64,000 nucleotides of DNA from Gracilaria vermiculophylla (Eukaryota > Rhodophyta > Florideophyceae > Gracilariales > Gracilariaceae), in contig JAHNZQ020003147.1 in the NCBI GenBank assembly GCA_019155205.2, forward strand, positions 874,268 through 938,267, given 5' to 3'. Each line of letters starts with the position of its first letter. Position 1 is the stretch's first letter. The notes under the pieces are model-generated. The model was given only the letters and a program-made list of their open reading frames with translations, was not told where the DNA came from and searched no databases. Made by a program: the position numbers and the translations under genes. Positions 1 to 8,747 of this stretch are shown piece after piece.

Positions 1-1475
1 GCCGCACCTTGCCACCGGTGGTCCATTCTCCCCGAAAACCAACCCAAACCCACATCCGCAAGAATGAGTGTCAGCACTTCGGGAAACCCGTCCTGTATGC
101 CCCACCAACGAACATTGTCCTCGTGTACCCAATCAGTAACACACACAACAAGTCGAAACCTTCATACAGCCGTGTAAAAACGACAAACTCACCCCTCATG
201 GATTTATCAGACTACAATATTCGAGTCCATGCGAATGATCGTCACCTTCATACAGTCCGCCGCGGAGCGCCCGCGCTGCAATCGGCCTGTCGAACCTTCA
301 CCAAACGTCTTATAGTATACGTGTACTATTGAGTCCGCCTGACGATGCAGCCCGCAACACATCGTATCTTCAAAAGACTGTGCACAAGTTGCTTTGATGC
401 GCCGTCATTCTTTCCTCCTGATTTCACACCGCGCGTCTCACCATAACAGTCACCGAAAAACGCTATGCCATCGCGAGTTTGGGCGCGCTGCAGTCGAGAA
501 GGGTGAACAACCCGTTTCGGAACCCGGTCTGTTGCATCAATCTAACAACGTCCCGAGGCGAAATCAGGCCCATCGCCCAAACGCATGAGATGCAGAATTT
601 TATCGATATCACACAACTCGAGACCTGTCTAGTCGGATGCCCATTCCTTGCGCGTGCACGAAATCGTTATGCGACCCTTTCATGGCTGAGAGTCCGAGCT
701 CTTCACGGGAAGGAACCAACCCTATCAACTTGGTCCCCTAACAGATGCAGCGAATCAGCGCCGAGAAAGAGCTTATCTCCCCTCAACCACGCTCTCAATA
801 TCGCTGTCTGTTTGAGGTCACACGCCCCCTTACAAATAATTAACAATAATGTTAATAAAACAATCACATGTCGGGAAAATATTTTGTCAGTGCCGTCGCT
901 CTTCCTTGGCCGTCGGCGCTGCGAATGTTTTCGCCGAACCCGTCGCCGCCGCACGTCTCGTCACAATCTTGTCTCTCAAGTTTTTTTTGGGCAGTGCAAT
1001 ACCATTAAAAATAATCGCCCTTTCCATCCTAGTTTCTCGCCTCCGTGACTCCTATTTCGTCCTCAGTCTTACATGCCCACGTCGGAGGATGTATTATGTC
1101 ATCCCATCATGTCAATGAAAGTGCTCCATGAGTTACATTGCATTGAATCAGCGCCGTGATTAAGCAGTTGGGTCTTGGAGTGGAGTGGAAGATCAGAGGG
1201 GAAGAGGGGGGGCCAAAGTCCCGACTTTGCACCGCTGCGACGCATCTCATCGCCCTTCGCGAAGCTCGAGAGGTGCATTCTGACATGGTGCGACACACCG
1301 CGCTCTATAAGTCGATACTTTACTGATAAGCCACAATCAACACTCGCTTATTTTATACACACCTTACGCACCAAGTCAAAAAAAGAAAATGAAAACAAAC
1401 GCCGGAGCCGGAACACACAAAAAGGCAGTTATCAAAAACAGAAGCAACGAGAGGCAGGCAGAGTACGGGGATATG
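1..1475. other. Unassigned flank before the bHLH gene
   Basis: No reading frame here resembles a known family. The open frames on both strands are short, overlapping and without protein-like composition. The stretch probably holds the 3' flank of the bHLH gene and intergenic DNA. An upstream gene cut by the window edge cannot be excluded. Confidence 0.4.
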
Positions 1476-2720
1476 TTACGATGAGCGAGTAGAACGCGAT
1501 TTCACGACAGCCGAAACCATGTGTTGAACCTCGGTGATAGTTGCCGAATCATACGGTCGAATCAAATTAGTAAACGATAGCAGTTCATCATTAGCGTGCA
1601 TAAGAGTCAGAATGGCGTCAGGCAAAGTGTTAACAACGCCGCCGCTTGGAACGCTGAGGAACACCGGGATTATCAGCGCGGTGGTGATACCAGCTGCAGT
1701 TGCATGACGTGCGCGATTACTAGATGTAGACTGTTTCGACAAATCAGGGATCCACACTGGGGCAGGGAACATGGCTTGCGACAGCAAAAAGGGATCTGGT
1801 GCACTGGCCTTGGAGATGGCGGCAAACTGCGACAGACGAGCCCTGGTGTCGGGCATGTTGTTGGGCGGGATCAAACCGTGCCTGAGGGTGTAGTCGTAGC
1901 AGTTTTGTTGTGTGTCATCGCGGAGCCATACCTCGGCGTACTTCCACTCGTGCGTGGCACAAAGGTGAGACAAAAGTTGTTCGCAGGCGTTAGCCATGGA
2001 AGGCAAGGCGGCAAACGTCCGGGCGTACTCGGCAACAACAACGGGCGTGGCGTCCGGGGCAAAGGTGAGCAGTGAGCGAAAGCGGGCGTTCTTCTTTTGC
2101 ATGAGCGCGTATTGGAAGATGGCGCGCTCGAGCGTTTGAATCTTGTTCTTCATTGGCTTGTAGGAAGTGGAGGAGAGCTCGAACGAACGGAGCAAGGTTG
2201 CAAGCTGGTCGAACTTGGCGTTGAACTTGTAACGGTTCTTGCGCATCATCTCATTGTGGCGCTGACGGGAGTCAGGCGGCTGGTGGCGACGGGCCTTGGA
2301 GAGAGAGTGCTGCGGGGACGGGAAGACGGAGGTCCTGCGCGGGAGACGCTGCGGGGAGGACTTGTTGACGAGTGGAGGCGGGGCGGTAACATCCGTGAGC
2401 GCGGAGACAGCTGGAGTAATAGCGGAGGGCTGCAACTCCAACTCGAGCAGCTGGGCGAAATGGACGGGAAGCTTGAGCGTCTCGGGACGCTCGGGGTCCA
2501 GAAGCCACTCGGGGAGCTCGAAAGGCTCGGTCATGGAGGATGGGAGTGGGAAAGGCGGGGGTGCGGAAGACGGGAGTGCAAAAGGCGGGGGTGCGAAAGA
2601 CGGGGGTGCGAAAGACGGGGGTGCGAAAGGCGGGGGCGTGAAAGGCGGAGGCGCGAAAGGCGGCGGCGGAGGGGGGGGAGGCTGGGACGGGTCGGGTGGC
2701 ACGCAAGTCAGTTGCGCAGT
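1476..2720 (-). CDS. bHLH transcription factor with a C-terminal GAF-like region (5' end unresolved)
   Basis: Probable DNA-binding regulator. Counting from the in-frame ATG at 2534 (352 residues), a basic region lies at about 88-103, helix 1 at 104-119, a loop rich in Ser and Lys, and helix 2 at 130-152. A region at about 184-300 then resembles the GAF/bHLH-MYC fold (Cys-Glu-Gln-Leu, Trp-Lys-Tyr-Ala-Glu-Val-Trp). Upstream of that ATG the frame stays open through a Pro/Phe/Ala repeat coded by 15-bp units (to about 2720). The frame reaches further ATGs at 3089 and 3548, but coding character fades there, so the true start or an upstream exon is unresolved. The residue at the usual E-box-reading Glu appears to be Met, so DNA preference may be unusual. 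Family call is firm for bHLH, tentative for GAF. Confidence 0.7.
   Translation of the reverse strand, partial: TAQLTCVPPDPSQPPPPPPPPFAPPPFTPPPFAPPSFAPPSFAPPPFALPSSAPPPFPLPSSMTEPFELPEWLLDPERPETLKLPVHFAQLLELELQPSAITPAVSALTDVTAPPPLVNKSSPQRLPRRTSVFPSPQHSLSKARRHQPPDSRQRHNEMMRKNRYKFNAKFDQLATLLRSFELSSTSYKPMKNKIQTLERAIFQYALMQKKNARFRSLLTFAPDATPVVVAEYARTFAALPSMANACEQLLSHLCATHEWKYAEVWLRDDTQQNCYDYTLRHGLIPPNNMPDTRARLSQFAAISKASAPDPFLLSQAMFPAPVWIPDLSKQSTSSNRARHATAAGITTALIIPVFLSVPSGGVVNTLPDAILTLMHANDELLSFTNLIRPYDSATITEVQHMVSAVVKSRSTRSS
2551..2670. repeat. 15-bp tandem repeat coding a Pro-Pro-Phe-Ala tract
   Basis: About eight imperfect copies of a 15-bp unit (consensus on the + strand near GAAAGGCGGGGGTGC) lie in frame with the bHLH gene. 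On the minus strand they code Pro-Pro-Phe-Ala-Pro-like pentapeptides. The unit length is a multiple of three and the changes keep Pro and Phe, which supports the tract being translated. Confidence 0.75.
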
Positions 2721-2953
2721 TGGGCGGACGACTCGGAACAGGGAAGCCCGGGCTGGAGGTGGCGGAGGGATGCCGCGCGATTGTAGTAGCGTCGGGTCGG
2801 CGGAGAGAGCGGGGCCGCGCCTCCGAGGCACAGTGTGCGCAGCGTGCGCAGCCACGCGCGCGGCCCGGTGCGAGGCGCGTGTCTGCGCGTGATGGGCGCT
2901 GCGTGCGTCACACGCGCCGCCATTTACACCGGCAATTACACACCTCTTACGCG

Positions 2954-3652
2954 ATGGCGCCGCCCGCACGCCAAGTCGCGCCACCGTCCTCGGCAGCGGC
3001 TGTCGTAGAGTCGTGCGCACTCCTAGTCTCTTCAGCGATGCCGTCAGCCCTGGCCGCTGCTGCCGCAGGCGGCCGCCGCCGCCACTCATCGCCGTTTGCC
3101 ACGCCGTCGGCAAGGAAGAGCCGCGATGATGCAGCCTATGCAGACGACTGCTCGCCCCCGCTGTCGTCGCAGCGTGGCAGCAACGAGAGCATCCACTCGC
3201 GCCATGCCCGCCTTTCACCGCCAGCAACTCGCGAGCGCCCTTCTGACGCGCCGACATCATCGTGGCTCGCACCCTACATAGGCGACATGATGCTTTCTGC
3301 ACTCTTCTCGGCACCGCTGTCTTTTGCGACGTCTTGGTGCTCGTCGCAACAGCCTGGACGGGCGAAACCCCTTGCTGACAATTGCCCAACAACGCGCACA
3401 CCGACAGCGAATGCCCTTGTCCTGTTGCTCCCATGTTTTGCGCGTAGTCACATCCTCCATTCACACGCGTCCGCTTGGAATTTCCTCGTGTATTCCGCCA
3501 TACCACTCTTCTCCCTATCGCACAATAAACGCTCTTCACTAGCAACATGCCCTCGACATCTAATACTCGCAATCTCACACACGCAGATATCTCAACTATT
3601 TTTTTACGTCTGGCAAACAACTCCTACTGTATCATTAAACGAGCGACGGTGA
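2954..3652 (+). CDS. Hypothetical Ser/Ala-rich ORF (doubtful)
   Basis: An ATG at 2954 opens a 232-codon frame. Roughly its first 120 codons are rich in Ser, Ala, Pro and Arg and look protein-like, with clusters such as SSPFATPSARKS. The remaining part looks like untranslated DNA. It would be divergent from the bHLH gene and overlaps the doubtful 5' extension of that gene, so at most one of the two is likely coding here. No family recognised. It may be partly spliced or spurious. Confidence 0.28.
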   Translation: MAPPARQVAPPSSAAAVVESCALLVSSAMPSALAAAAAGGRRRHSSPFATPSARKSRDDAAYADDCSPPLSSQRGSNESIHSRHARLSPPATRERPSDAPTSSWLAPYIGDMMLSALFSAPLSFATSWCSSQQPGRAKPLADNCPTTRTPTANALVLLLPCFARSHILHSHASAWNFLVYSAIPLFSLSHNKRSSLATCPRHLILAISHTQISQLFFYVWQTTPTVSLNERR

Positions 3653-4331
3653 GTCGTGCAATGCTCCACGGTCCAGCACGTCTCATGTCCGTAATTATCT
3701 ATTCTTCTTGTGAAATCGTCAAACACCCCGTAACCGACTCCATCACGACGTTGGAACCAGTAACGGTGCCAAGCCCGCTGTCGGTCCGACGGTTCGCCAC
3801 TTCACTAGCCAATGAAGTGAGAGGGCACTACTCAGGGCCACTCACGGCATTTGCCTCAAGAGATGGAAACGGGATCTATCACTTTGGGCGTTCTTCATCA
3901 TCATCATCATTGTCATCATTGTCATCATTATAGTTAAACGATGGTTATTATACCGACTCTAACGTGTTTCTATGGAGGACACTGCCTTCACTACCTTCTC
4001 CTGTCTCCAACAAGCTTTCAAAACATCACACGCCACCGCCATAACCCCCCAAAAAGGACATTATCCACCTCAAATGACGCTGTGCTTCTTCCACTGGATC
4101 ACAAGCTTCTAAAACCGACAGATGCTCTTCTGCATCCAGCCCCAGCTCACGAAAAGCGAAAAGCAAGCAGCTTAGGATAGAACTATCTCAACAAAACAGA
4201 CGTACTCACCAGGGACACACAGGATACACGACCATTGTCATCCAAAGCAGTGACGACAAACATAATTGCAATTTGTGCGAGTACAGAGCAAACCATCTGT
4301 GCAGAAAAACATGTGCCATCGCACATGACAT
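3653..4331. other. Intergenic stretch with a TCA-type microsatellite
   Basis: No gene recognised. A short impure (TCA)n simple repeat occupies about 3897-3931. The rest probably includes the 3' flank of the Rho GTPase gene. Confidence 0.5.
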
Positions 4332-4973
4332 TCATGCTATGGTGCAGCATGCAGTGGGGGCGGCCGTCGCCCTCCTCGGCTTGGGCAACGGATCCCAAGC
4401 GGATAACAATGCTTCATCGAAAACGTCTTTGAGTCCCTCTTGCGTGAGCGCAGAGCATTCGAAGAATGAGTCCGCTCCAATGCTTCGAGACACTTTTTCG
4501 CCCTCATCAGTGCTGAGAGGTGCCTCACCACGCTGCCTGAGACGCTCCACCTCCACAGGGTCGTGACGGAGATCCATCTTGCAGCCGCACAGAATCATGT
4601 GTGAACCGGGAGACACACGCTTGATTTCCGGTGCCCAGCGTCTTTCAATGTTCTCGAGACTTGGGCGATGTACAATTGAGTAACACAAAATGAACACATC
4701 CGTTTCGTGGTAGCTGAGGGCACGGAGGCGTTCATAGTCTTCCTGTCCGGCTGTATCGAGTAGCTCAAGGGTGCGCGGACGGCCGTCGACGTGGACTGTA
4801 GCGGTGAAGGTGTCGAAGACGGTGGGGATGTAATCGGTGGGGAATTTGTTCTCAGCGTAACTGTAGACCATGCAGGTCTTGCCAACGGAACCATCTCCGA
4901 CAAGCACGGTCTTCACTCGAACGAGGCTGTCATCGTTTTGCTGCGGGCTTGCAGTGTGTCCGCCGCGAGCCAT
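4332..4973 (-). CDS. Rac/Rho-family small GTPase
   Basis: Membrane-anchored molecular switch for actin, polarity and NADPH oxidase signalling. The ATG at 4973 gives 213 residues, normal for Rho. An upstream in-frame start at 5060 would add a poor 29-residue leader. Visible: P-loop GDGSVGKT (26-33), switch I YIPTVFD (48-54, effector Thr51), DTAGQ (73-77), a Rho-type insert around 138-155, ECSAL (172-176) and the C-terminal CAAX box CTIA (210-213), implying prenylation. The base-recognition motif is CKMD (131-134) instead of the usual T/NKxD. The Rho insert and the VFD switch I mark the Rho/Rac group rather than Ras or Rab. The gene is divergent from a RhoGAP-fold gene 638 bp away, so the two may share control. 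No intron seen. Confidence 0.93.
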   Translation of the reverse strand: MARGGHTASPQQNDDSLVRVKTVLVGDGSVGKTCMVYSYAENKFPTDYIPTVFDTFTATVHVDGRPRTLELLDTAGQEDYERLRALSYHETDVFILCYSIVHRPSLENIERRWAPEIKRVSPGSHMILCGCKMDLRHDPVEVERLRQRGEAPLSTDEGEKVSRSIGADSFFECSALTQEGLKDVFDEALLSAWDPLPKPRRATAAPTACCTIA

Positions 4974-5611
4974 TGTGGGAGAAGATGGTGGTGAGAGAAC
5001 GGGGTGCGCTTGGCGGCGAAGAGCGCGGAGGAGATGTGGGGAGACGAGGAGAGGGAGCAAGGTGCAGAGCGTCCAGAAGGGGCTGAGGCGACGTTATGGC
5101 GGCAGGTAAACGGCTCGCGGAGCACCTCCAAAAGCGCCACGGTAGAGTGCGAAATGAAGCACCCACGAAGGTGGCGCATCGGCGCCCAGCTCGTGGTTTG
5201 AAATTTCAAACGGAACGGCGCAGTATGATTGGCCACGCGTGCTGTAGGCTGCGTATCATTCGACGCCGTCGGTTTTTGAAACTTTGAAAACGCACGTGCG
5301 CCGTGAGCATTCACGGACCGTTAGGCGCCAGGAGTACTCTGCGCCACAGCGCCCTTTGCCGTTGCTTGGCGTCGACGTAGAAAGTTGTGCGTTGACTGCG
5401 CTGTACAGCTCCCGCATCCGCTGTGCAACCCCCCTCCTCGTCCCTCACCCCCTTCTTTCCCACCCCACACCCCCCCCACCCCCCCACCCCCCCCCTGTCG
5501 CCGTCGCCGCCTTCCCTAAATCCCGTCTTCGCGAGCAGGTCCTGCTCTTCGCCCGACGACCTCCCTCCCCGTTTTCCCCCTGCTTGTGCTTCCCCCGCCG
5601 CCTTCCTCCGG
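4974..5611. promoter_or_regulatory. Shared divergent promoter of the Rho GTPase and RhoGAP genes
   Basis: 638 bp separate the two start codons. The RhoGAP side carries a strongly pyrimidine-rich tract at about 5426-5505 (long C runs broken by T and A) some 110-190 bp before the ATG. A comparable C-rich tract precedes the glycosyltransferase gene at about 8679-8715. The role as core promoter or leader is an inference; no transcription start is visible from sequence alone. Confidence 0.45.
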
Positions 5612-6613
5612 ATGGCCATGGCCGGCGCGCGAACCGACGCCTTTGGCGACCCTGCCATTGTCCGGCAGGAGGACATGATGGCTGGTATGATGGGCGGCGG
5701 CGGAACTGGCATCGTCGACAACGGCACTAGCCTCATAGCCCGTGCCGAGGCGCTCAACGCCTTCATGAAGATGCAACCGGCTGCCAACATGGCCAGGCAA
5801 ACCCCTCATTCCCTCGCCCCGACCTCCCTGCCGCCGCGCCCCTCCCCCCAATACGACGCCCCCGTCGAGCCCGGCTGCCTGTGTTTCGGATCTTCAAAGC
5901 CCTCTCGACGCCCGTCTACCAGACATGTTTCCAGTCAGGTTACGCGCCCAAGGCGAGAGTACTACCCGGACAACCTTTCTGTTCAGCCCGAGCGCCATCC
6001 GTGGACACCTCACATGGAATGGCTCATTCTCGCCAGCATTGACTTTCTGGAGCTCAACGGCCTGGGTGAACGCACACTCTTCGCCGTCAGCGCTGTCGAT
6101 GACTTGGTCCGAAACATGCACGTCGACATTGGTGTCGGCCTCCCACCCAACACCGATCCCCACGTCGCAGCCGGCGTCATCAAGGCGCAGATTCGCCATG
6201 CCAACGAGCCGCTCGTCTCCAAGGACTGTTTACGTGCATACATTGACTCACAGCCCACTGACGACTCACAAAACGCCTCCCTTTTCAAAACATCTGCCAC
6301 CTACCGCGATTCGCATCTTGCGCGCACAGTGGACGCCACTGCTCGTATTTCGTCGCCCAAGCGCGCTTATATTTTGGCTAGGTTCATGAGGTTGTTAGGG
6401 CGCGTTTCAGCCAATGTCGAAGTTTCGAAGATGAACGCTCATTGCTTGGCAAAATGTGTGGCGCCGTCGATGCTACACTGGGACCCTAACTCTAGCTTTG
6501 CGCTGCTCATGCTGGGAAAGATAACCGCCTTTGTCATGAATATGATTGAGGACGCAAGGGTGTTTGACGAGAATCTCTGTCAAAAGATATCAGAGCTGCA
6601 GTCCAGCACGTAA
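5612..6613 (+). CDS. RhoGAP-domain protein with substituted catalytic residues
   Basis: The ATG at 5612 gives 333 residues. The frame is open back to 5423, but that part is a C-rich leader. Residues 1-125 are low in complexity, with Gly, Pro and Ser. Residues about 130-325 match the RhoGAP fold: the helix around FLELNG, the finger loop TLFAVSA (155-161), DPHVAAGVIK (182-191, conserved Lys191), the NEPLV turn (198-202) and MNAHCLAKCVAPS (274-286). In active RhoGAPs the finger loop holds a catalytic Arg and the later helix an Asn; here they are Ala158 and Cys278. Arg154 is nearby and might substitute. The likely role is binding GTP-loaded Rho, perhaps as a pseudo-GAP scaffold. It is divergently paired with a Rho GTPase. 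No intron seen. Confidence 0.82.
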   Translation: MAMAGARTDAFGDPAIVRQEDMMAGMMGGGGTGIVDNGTSLIARAEALNAFMKMQPAANMARQTPHSLAPTSLPPRPSPQYDAPVEPGCLCFGSSKPSRRPSTRHVSSQVTRPRREYYPDNLSVQPERHPWTPHMEWLILASIDFLELNGLGERTLFAVSAVDDLVRNMHVDIGVGLPPNTDPHVAAGVIKAQIRHANEPLVSKDCLRAYIDSQPTDDSQNASLFKTSATYRDSHLARTVDATARISSPKRAYILARFMRLLGRVSANVEVSKMNAHCLAKCVAPSMLHWDPNSSFALLMLGKITAFVMNMIEDARVFDENLCQKISELQSST

Positions 6614-6912
6614 CAGCGCAGTGTTATGTTTGTGTTCTGCGTCTACTTGAGCATCTGCGGCTCGATGCTGTGTCGCGTTGTTCTCCCGTTTGATCAACGT
6701 TTTGTACGGCACCTCATAACTGCGTTAGAGTCGCTTACAGTTAGCGTCGTGATTTCACACACAATTAAGGGATGGGATGGCAGGCCGGGACGTCTTCTCG
6801 CCAGCGTCGCTGTTTAGGTGCGATTGGTTTTTCTGTTATGGGTTTGGTTGTCGCTTTGGTCACGATACAGTGTTGAGCAAGCAGCTGTCGCACGGGCTAT
6901 ATCGTTCACTGT

Positions 6913-7776
6913 TCACAAGTGCTGCTGTACCTCTGCTGCGGTGATAATTTTTGCGCCAGCGGCCTTCATTATTGATGTGGCTCGAGCATTTGACTCAGGT
7001 GATAGACCTCTCTGGTGTTGGGGGATCGGTGTCCACAGTAGTTAGATTTTGTGTTAATGATGGTCGTAAATTTGATTGGAACTGGACAGTGCTGCAGATT
7101 GAAGGCGCTTGACAAGGTGCGGCTGCGCTTTAAGCAAGTACAGCTGTATTGCTGCGCTGAGCACTTGATTGGGGCAGGAACATGTTGCGTGCAAAAGCGG
7201 AGGAGGGGGGGGTGGGGTACTTACACTTGCATCTGAGATAAGAACGGTGTCATATCCGAGCGTGATGGCATCCAGCACGGTGAACTGTACACAGACATCT
7301 AGTGCAAGACCGCACACGAACAGTGTACGTACGTTTGCCTTCTTTAACAGATGATCAAGTTGAGTTTGTGACTTTTTGGCATTGTCATAGAATGCAGAGT
7401 ACGAATCGTAACGCGGATCCATTCCTTTGAGGATAATGACAGCGTGATCGGGAATGACCAATGTCGGGACGAGCTCGGCACCTTGGGACGCTTGCACGCA
7501 ATGGTCGGGCCAGAGAACCTGATCGTGCTGGACGCCGTCTATTTGGATTTGAGTGGTTTCGAATGGTTGTTTGTGGGGGTGATTGCTGGCGAAGGATGTG
7601 TGGTGCGGCGGGTGCCAGTCCTTTGAAACGTAGACACCACCGGGGAAGGGGATCTCGGTGGCGAGCCGGTTGATGACTGGGACGACGGAATCGGCGTCGG
7701 GCACGGGAAGGGATCCTGTTGGAAGAAAATCGTTCTGGACGTCAACAATGATGAGCGCGCGCTTCGCGGCGCTCAT
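6913..7776 (-). CDS. Nicotinamidase/isochorismatase-family amidohydrolase, two exons
   Basis: Deamidates nicotinamide to nicotinate in NAD salvage. Exon 1 is 7225-7776 (184 codons, ATG at 7776) and exon 2 is 6913-7011 (32 codons plus TGA), total 216 residues, normal for PncA/Pnc1. The intron 7012-7224 starts GTAAGT and ends CAG in phase 0. Splicing joins DAS to RGLSPES, restoring the usual C-terminal helix and strand. Without splicing the frame runs into a false Pro-rich tail. Catalytic residues are Asp12, Lys117 and Cys162 (ALDVC); the metal site is Asp53, His55 and His92. Yeast-type Pnc1 is the closest match in layout. No targeting peptide is evident. It is convergent with the RhoGAP gene (299 bp between stops). 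Confidence 0.92.
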
Positions 7777-8201
7777 GATTGTTTGGATTTTCACAAAGGC
7801 GCCGTTGCAGACGGACCCGGCGGTATGGTGTACGGTGGGTGACTGAAGAGCGGGTGGCGGAAGACAAGGGCGTCACGCACGCAGATGGGAGTTGCAGGCC
7901 GGGGGCGCGCGTGGTACCCTTGGTACTGTACATTACCACTCACGACAGACGGATGCGACGCGAGGGTTGAGTTTACAGGATGCTTCCAGCATGGTAGGCA
8001 GATAAAAGTTGTGGCCGCTACTGCCTCGAACGGCATACTTGACATATCTCGTTGCGTTTGTACGTTTTGTGTGCGTTGCTGTCGCGCACTACAGCGAAAG
8101 AACGCCACGCGTGGCAGGCGCGCGTCGCCGCCCCCCGTTGCGGGTCGCGCGTGATTGGTGCCGTGGTAGCAGCGCCGCCAGCGCTGCGCGTATTCCCCAA
8201 C

Positions 8202-8296
8202 CTCGGGGGTACGACTCCAGCTCGCGGGGACGACGCCAGCTCGCGGGGACGACGCCAGCTCGCGGGGACGACGCCAGCTCGCGGGGACGACTCCAG
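8202..8296. repeat. 19-bp tandem repeat in a divergent promoter
   Basis: Three identical copies plus one near-identical copy of a 19-bp unit (CTCGCGGGGACGACGCCAG) run from 8221 to 8296, preceded by a degenerate copy at 8202-8220. The unit is not a multiple of three, so it is not a coding repeat. Confidence 0.9.
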
Positions 8297-8401
8297 CGCC
8301 CGGAGTCGACGCCGTCTCCGCGCGCCGCGCGCTGCGCGCCGCGGCGCAGCGGCCCGCGCGCGCCGACGTCAATGGTTCCGGTTCCCGACACGCCGCCGTC
8401 A

Positions 8402-8446
8402 CGCCGCGCCCGCCGCGCCCGCCGCGCCCGCCGCGCCCGCCGCGCG
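8402..8446. repeat. 9-bp GC-rich tandem repeat
   Basis: Four to five copies of CGCCGCGCC in a row, in the same intergenic region as the 19-bp repeat. Confidence 0.85.
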
Positions 8447-8747
8447 CCGACAATTTGCGCAGCGCTGCGGCGTCCGGCGCGCCGCCTGTCGCAGCGCTGC
8501 GCGCGGCCCACGCTGGCGCCCGCGCGCCGCGGCGACCCGCGGTCGCTGCGCTGCGGCGCGCCGATGAGCAAAACCGAACCGCGGTGGACCGTCGCCCTTG
8601 CCTTTCCGCGCCGCTCTGCGCAGGGAGCACGGCGGCGTACACAGCAGCTCGTGCCTCGCGCCCGAATGGTGCAAGTGCTGCCCCCCCCCCCCTCTCTCCC
8701 CCCCCCTCCCCATCTCCTCGCGCTGCCGCGCTGACGCACTCCGCAAC

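Larger units (their letters stand above)
7777..8747. promoter_or_regulatory. Divergent intergenic region of nicotinamidase and glycosyltransferase, repeat-bearing
   Basis: 970 bp between two start codons, GC-rich from 8100 on. It holds two tandem repeats (listed separately) and a C/T tract at about 8679-8715 just before the glycosyltransferase ATG. Long open frames on both strands here are a by-product of the GC-rich repeats. Confidence 0.5.

Noticed and set aside
2696..2953. N-terminal extension of the plus-strand Ser-rich ORF
   Set aside because: Arg-rich shadow of the bHLH Pro-rich region; the first ATG with protein-like sequence is at 2954.
7054..7224. Pro-rich C-terminus of nicotinamidase in the unspliced frame
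   Set aside because: It begins at a GTAAGT donor and the family C-terminus is found in a downstream exon.
8009..8739. Long Arg/Ala/Pro frames on both strands
   Set aside because: They arise from tandem GC-rich repeats whose unit is not a multiple of three in the 19-bp case; no start context or domain.
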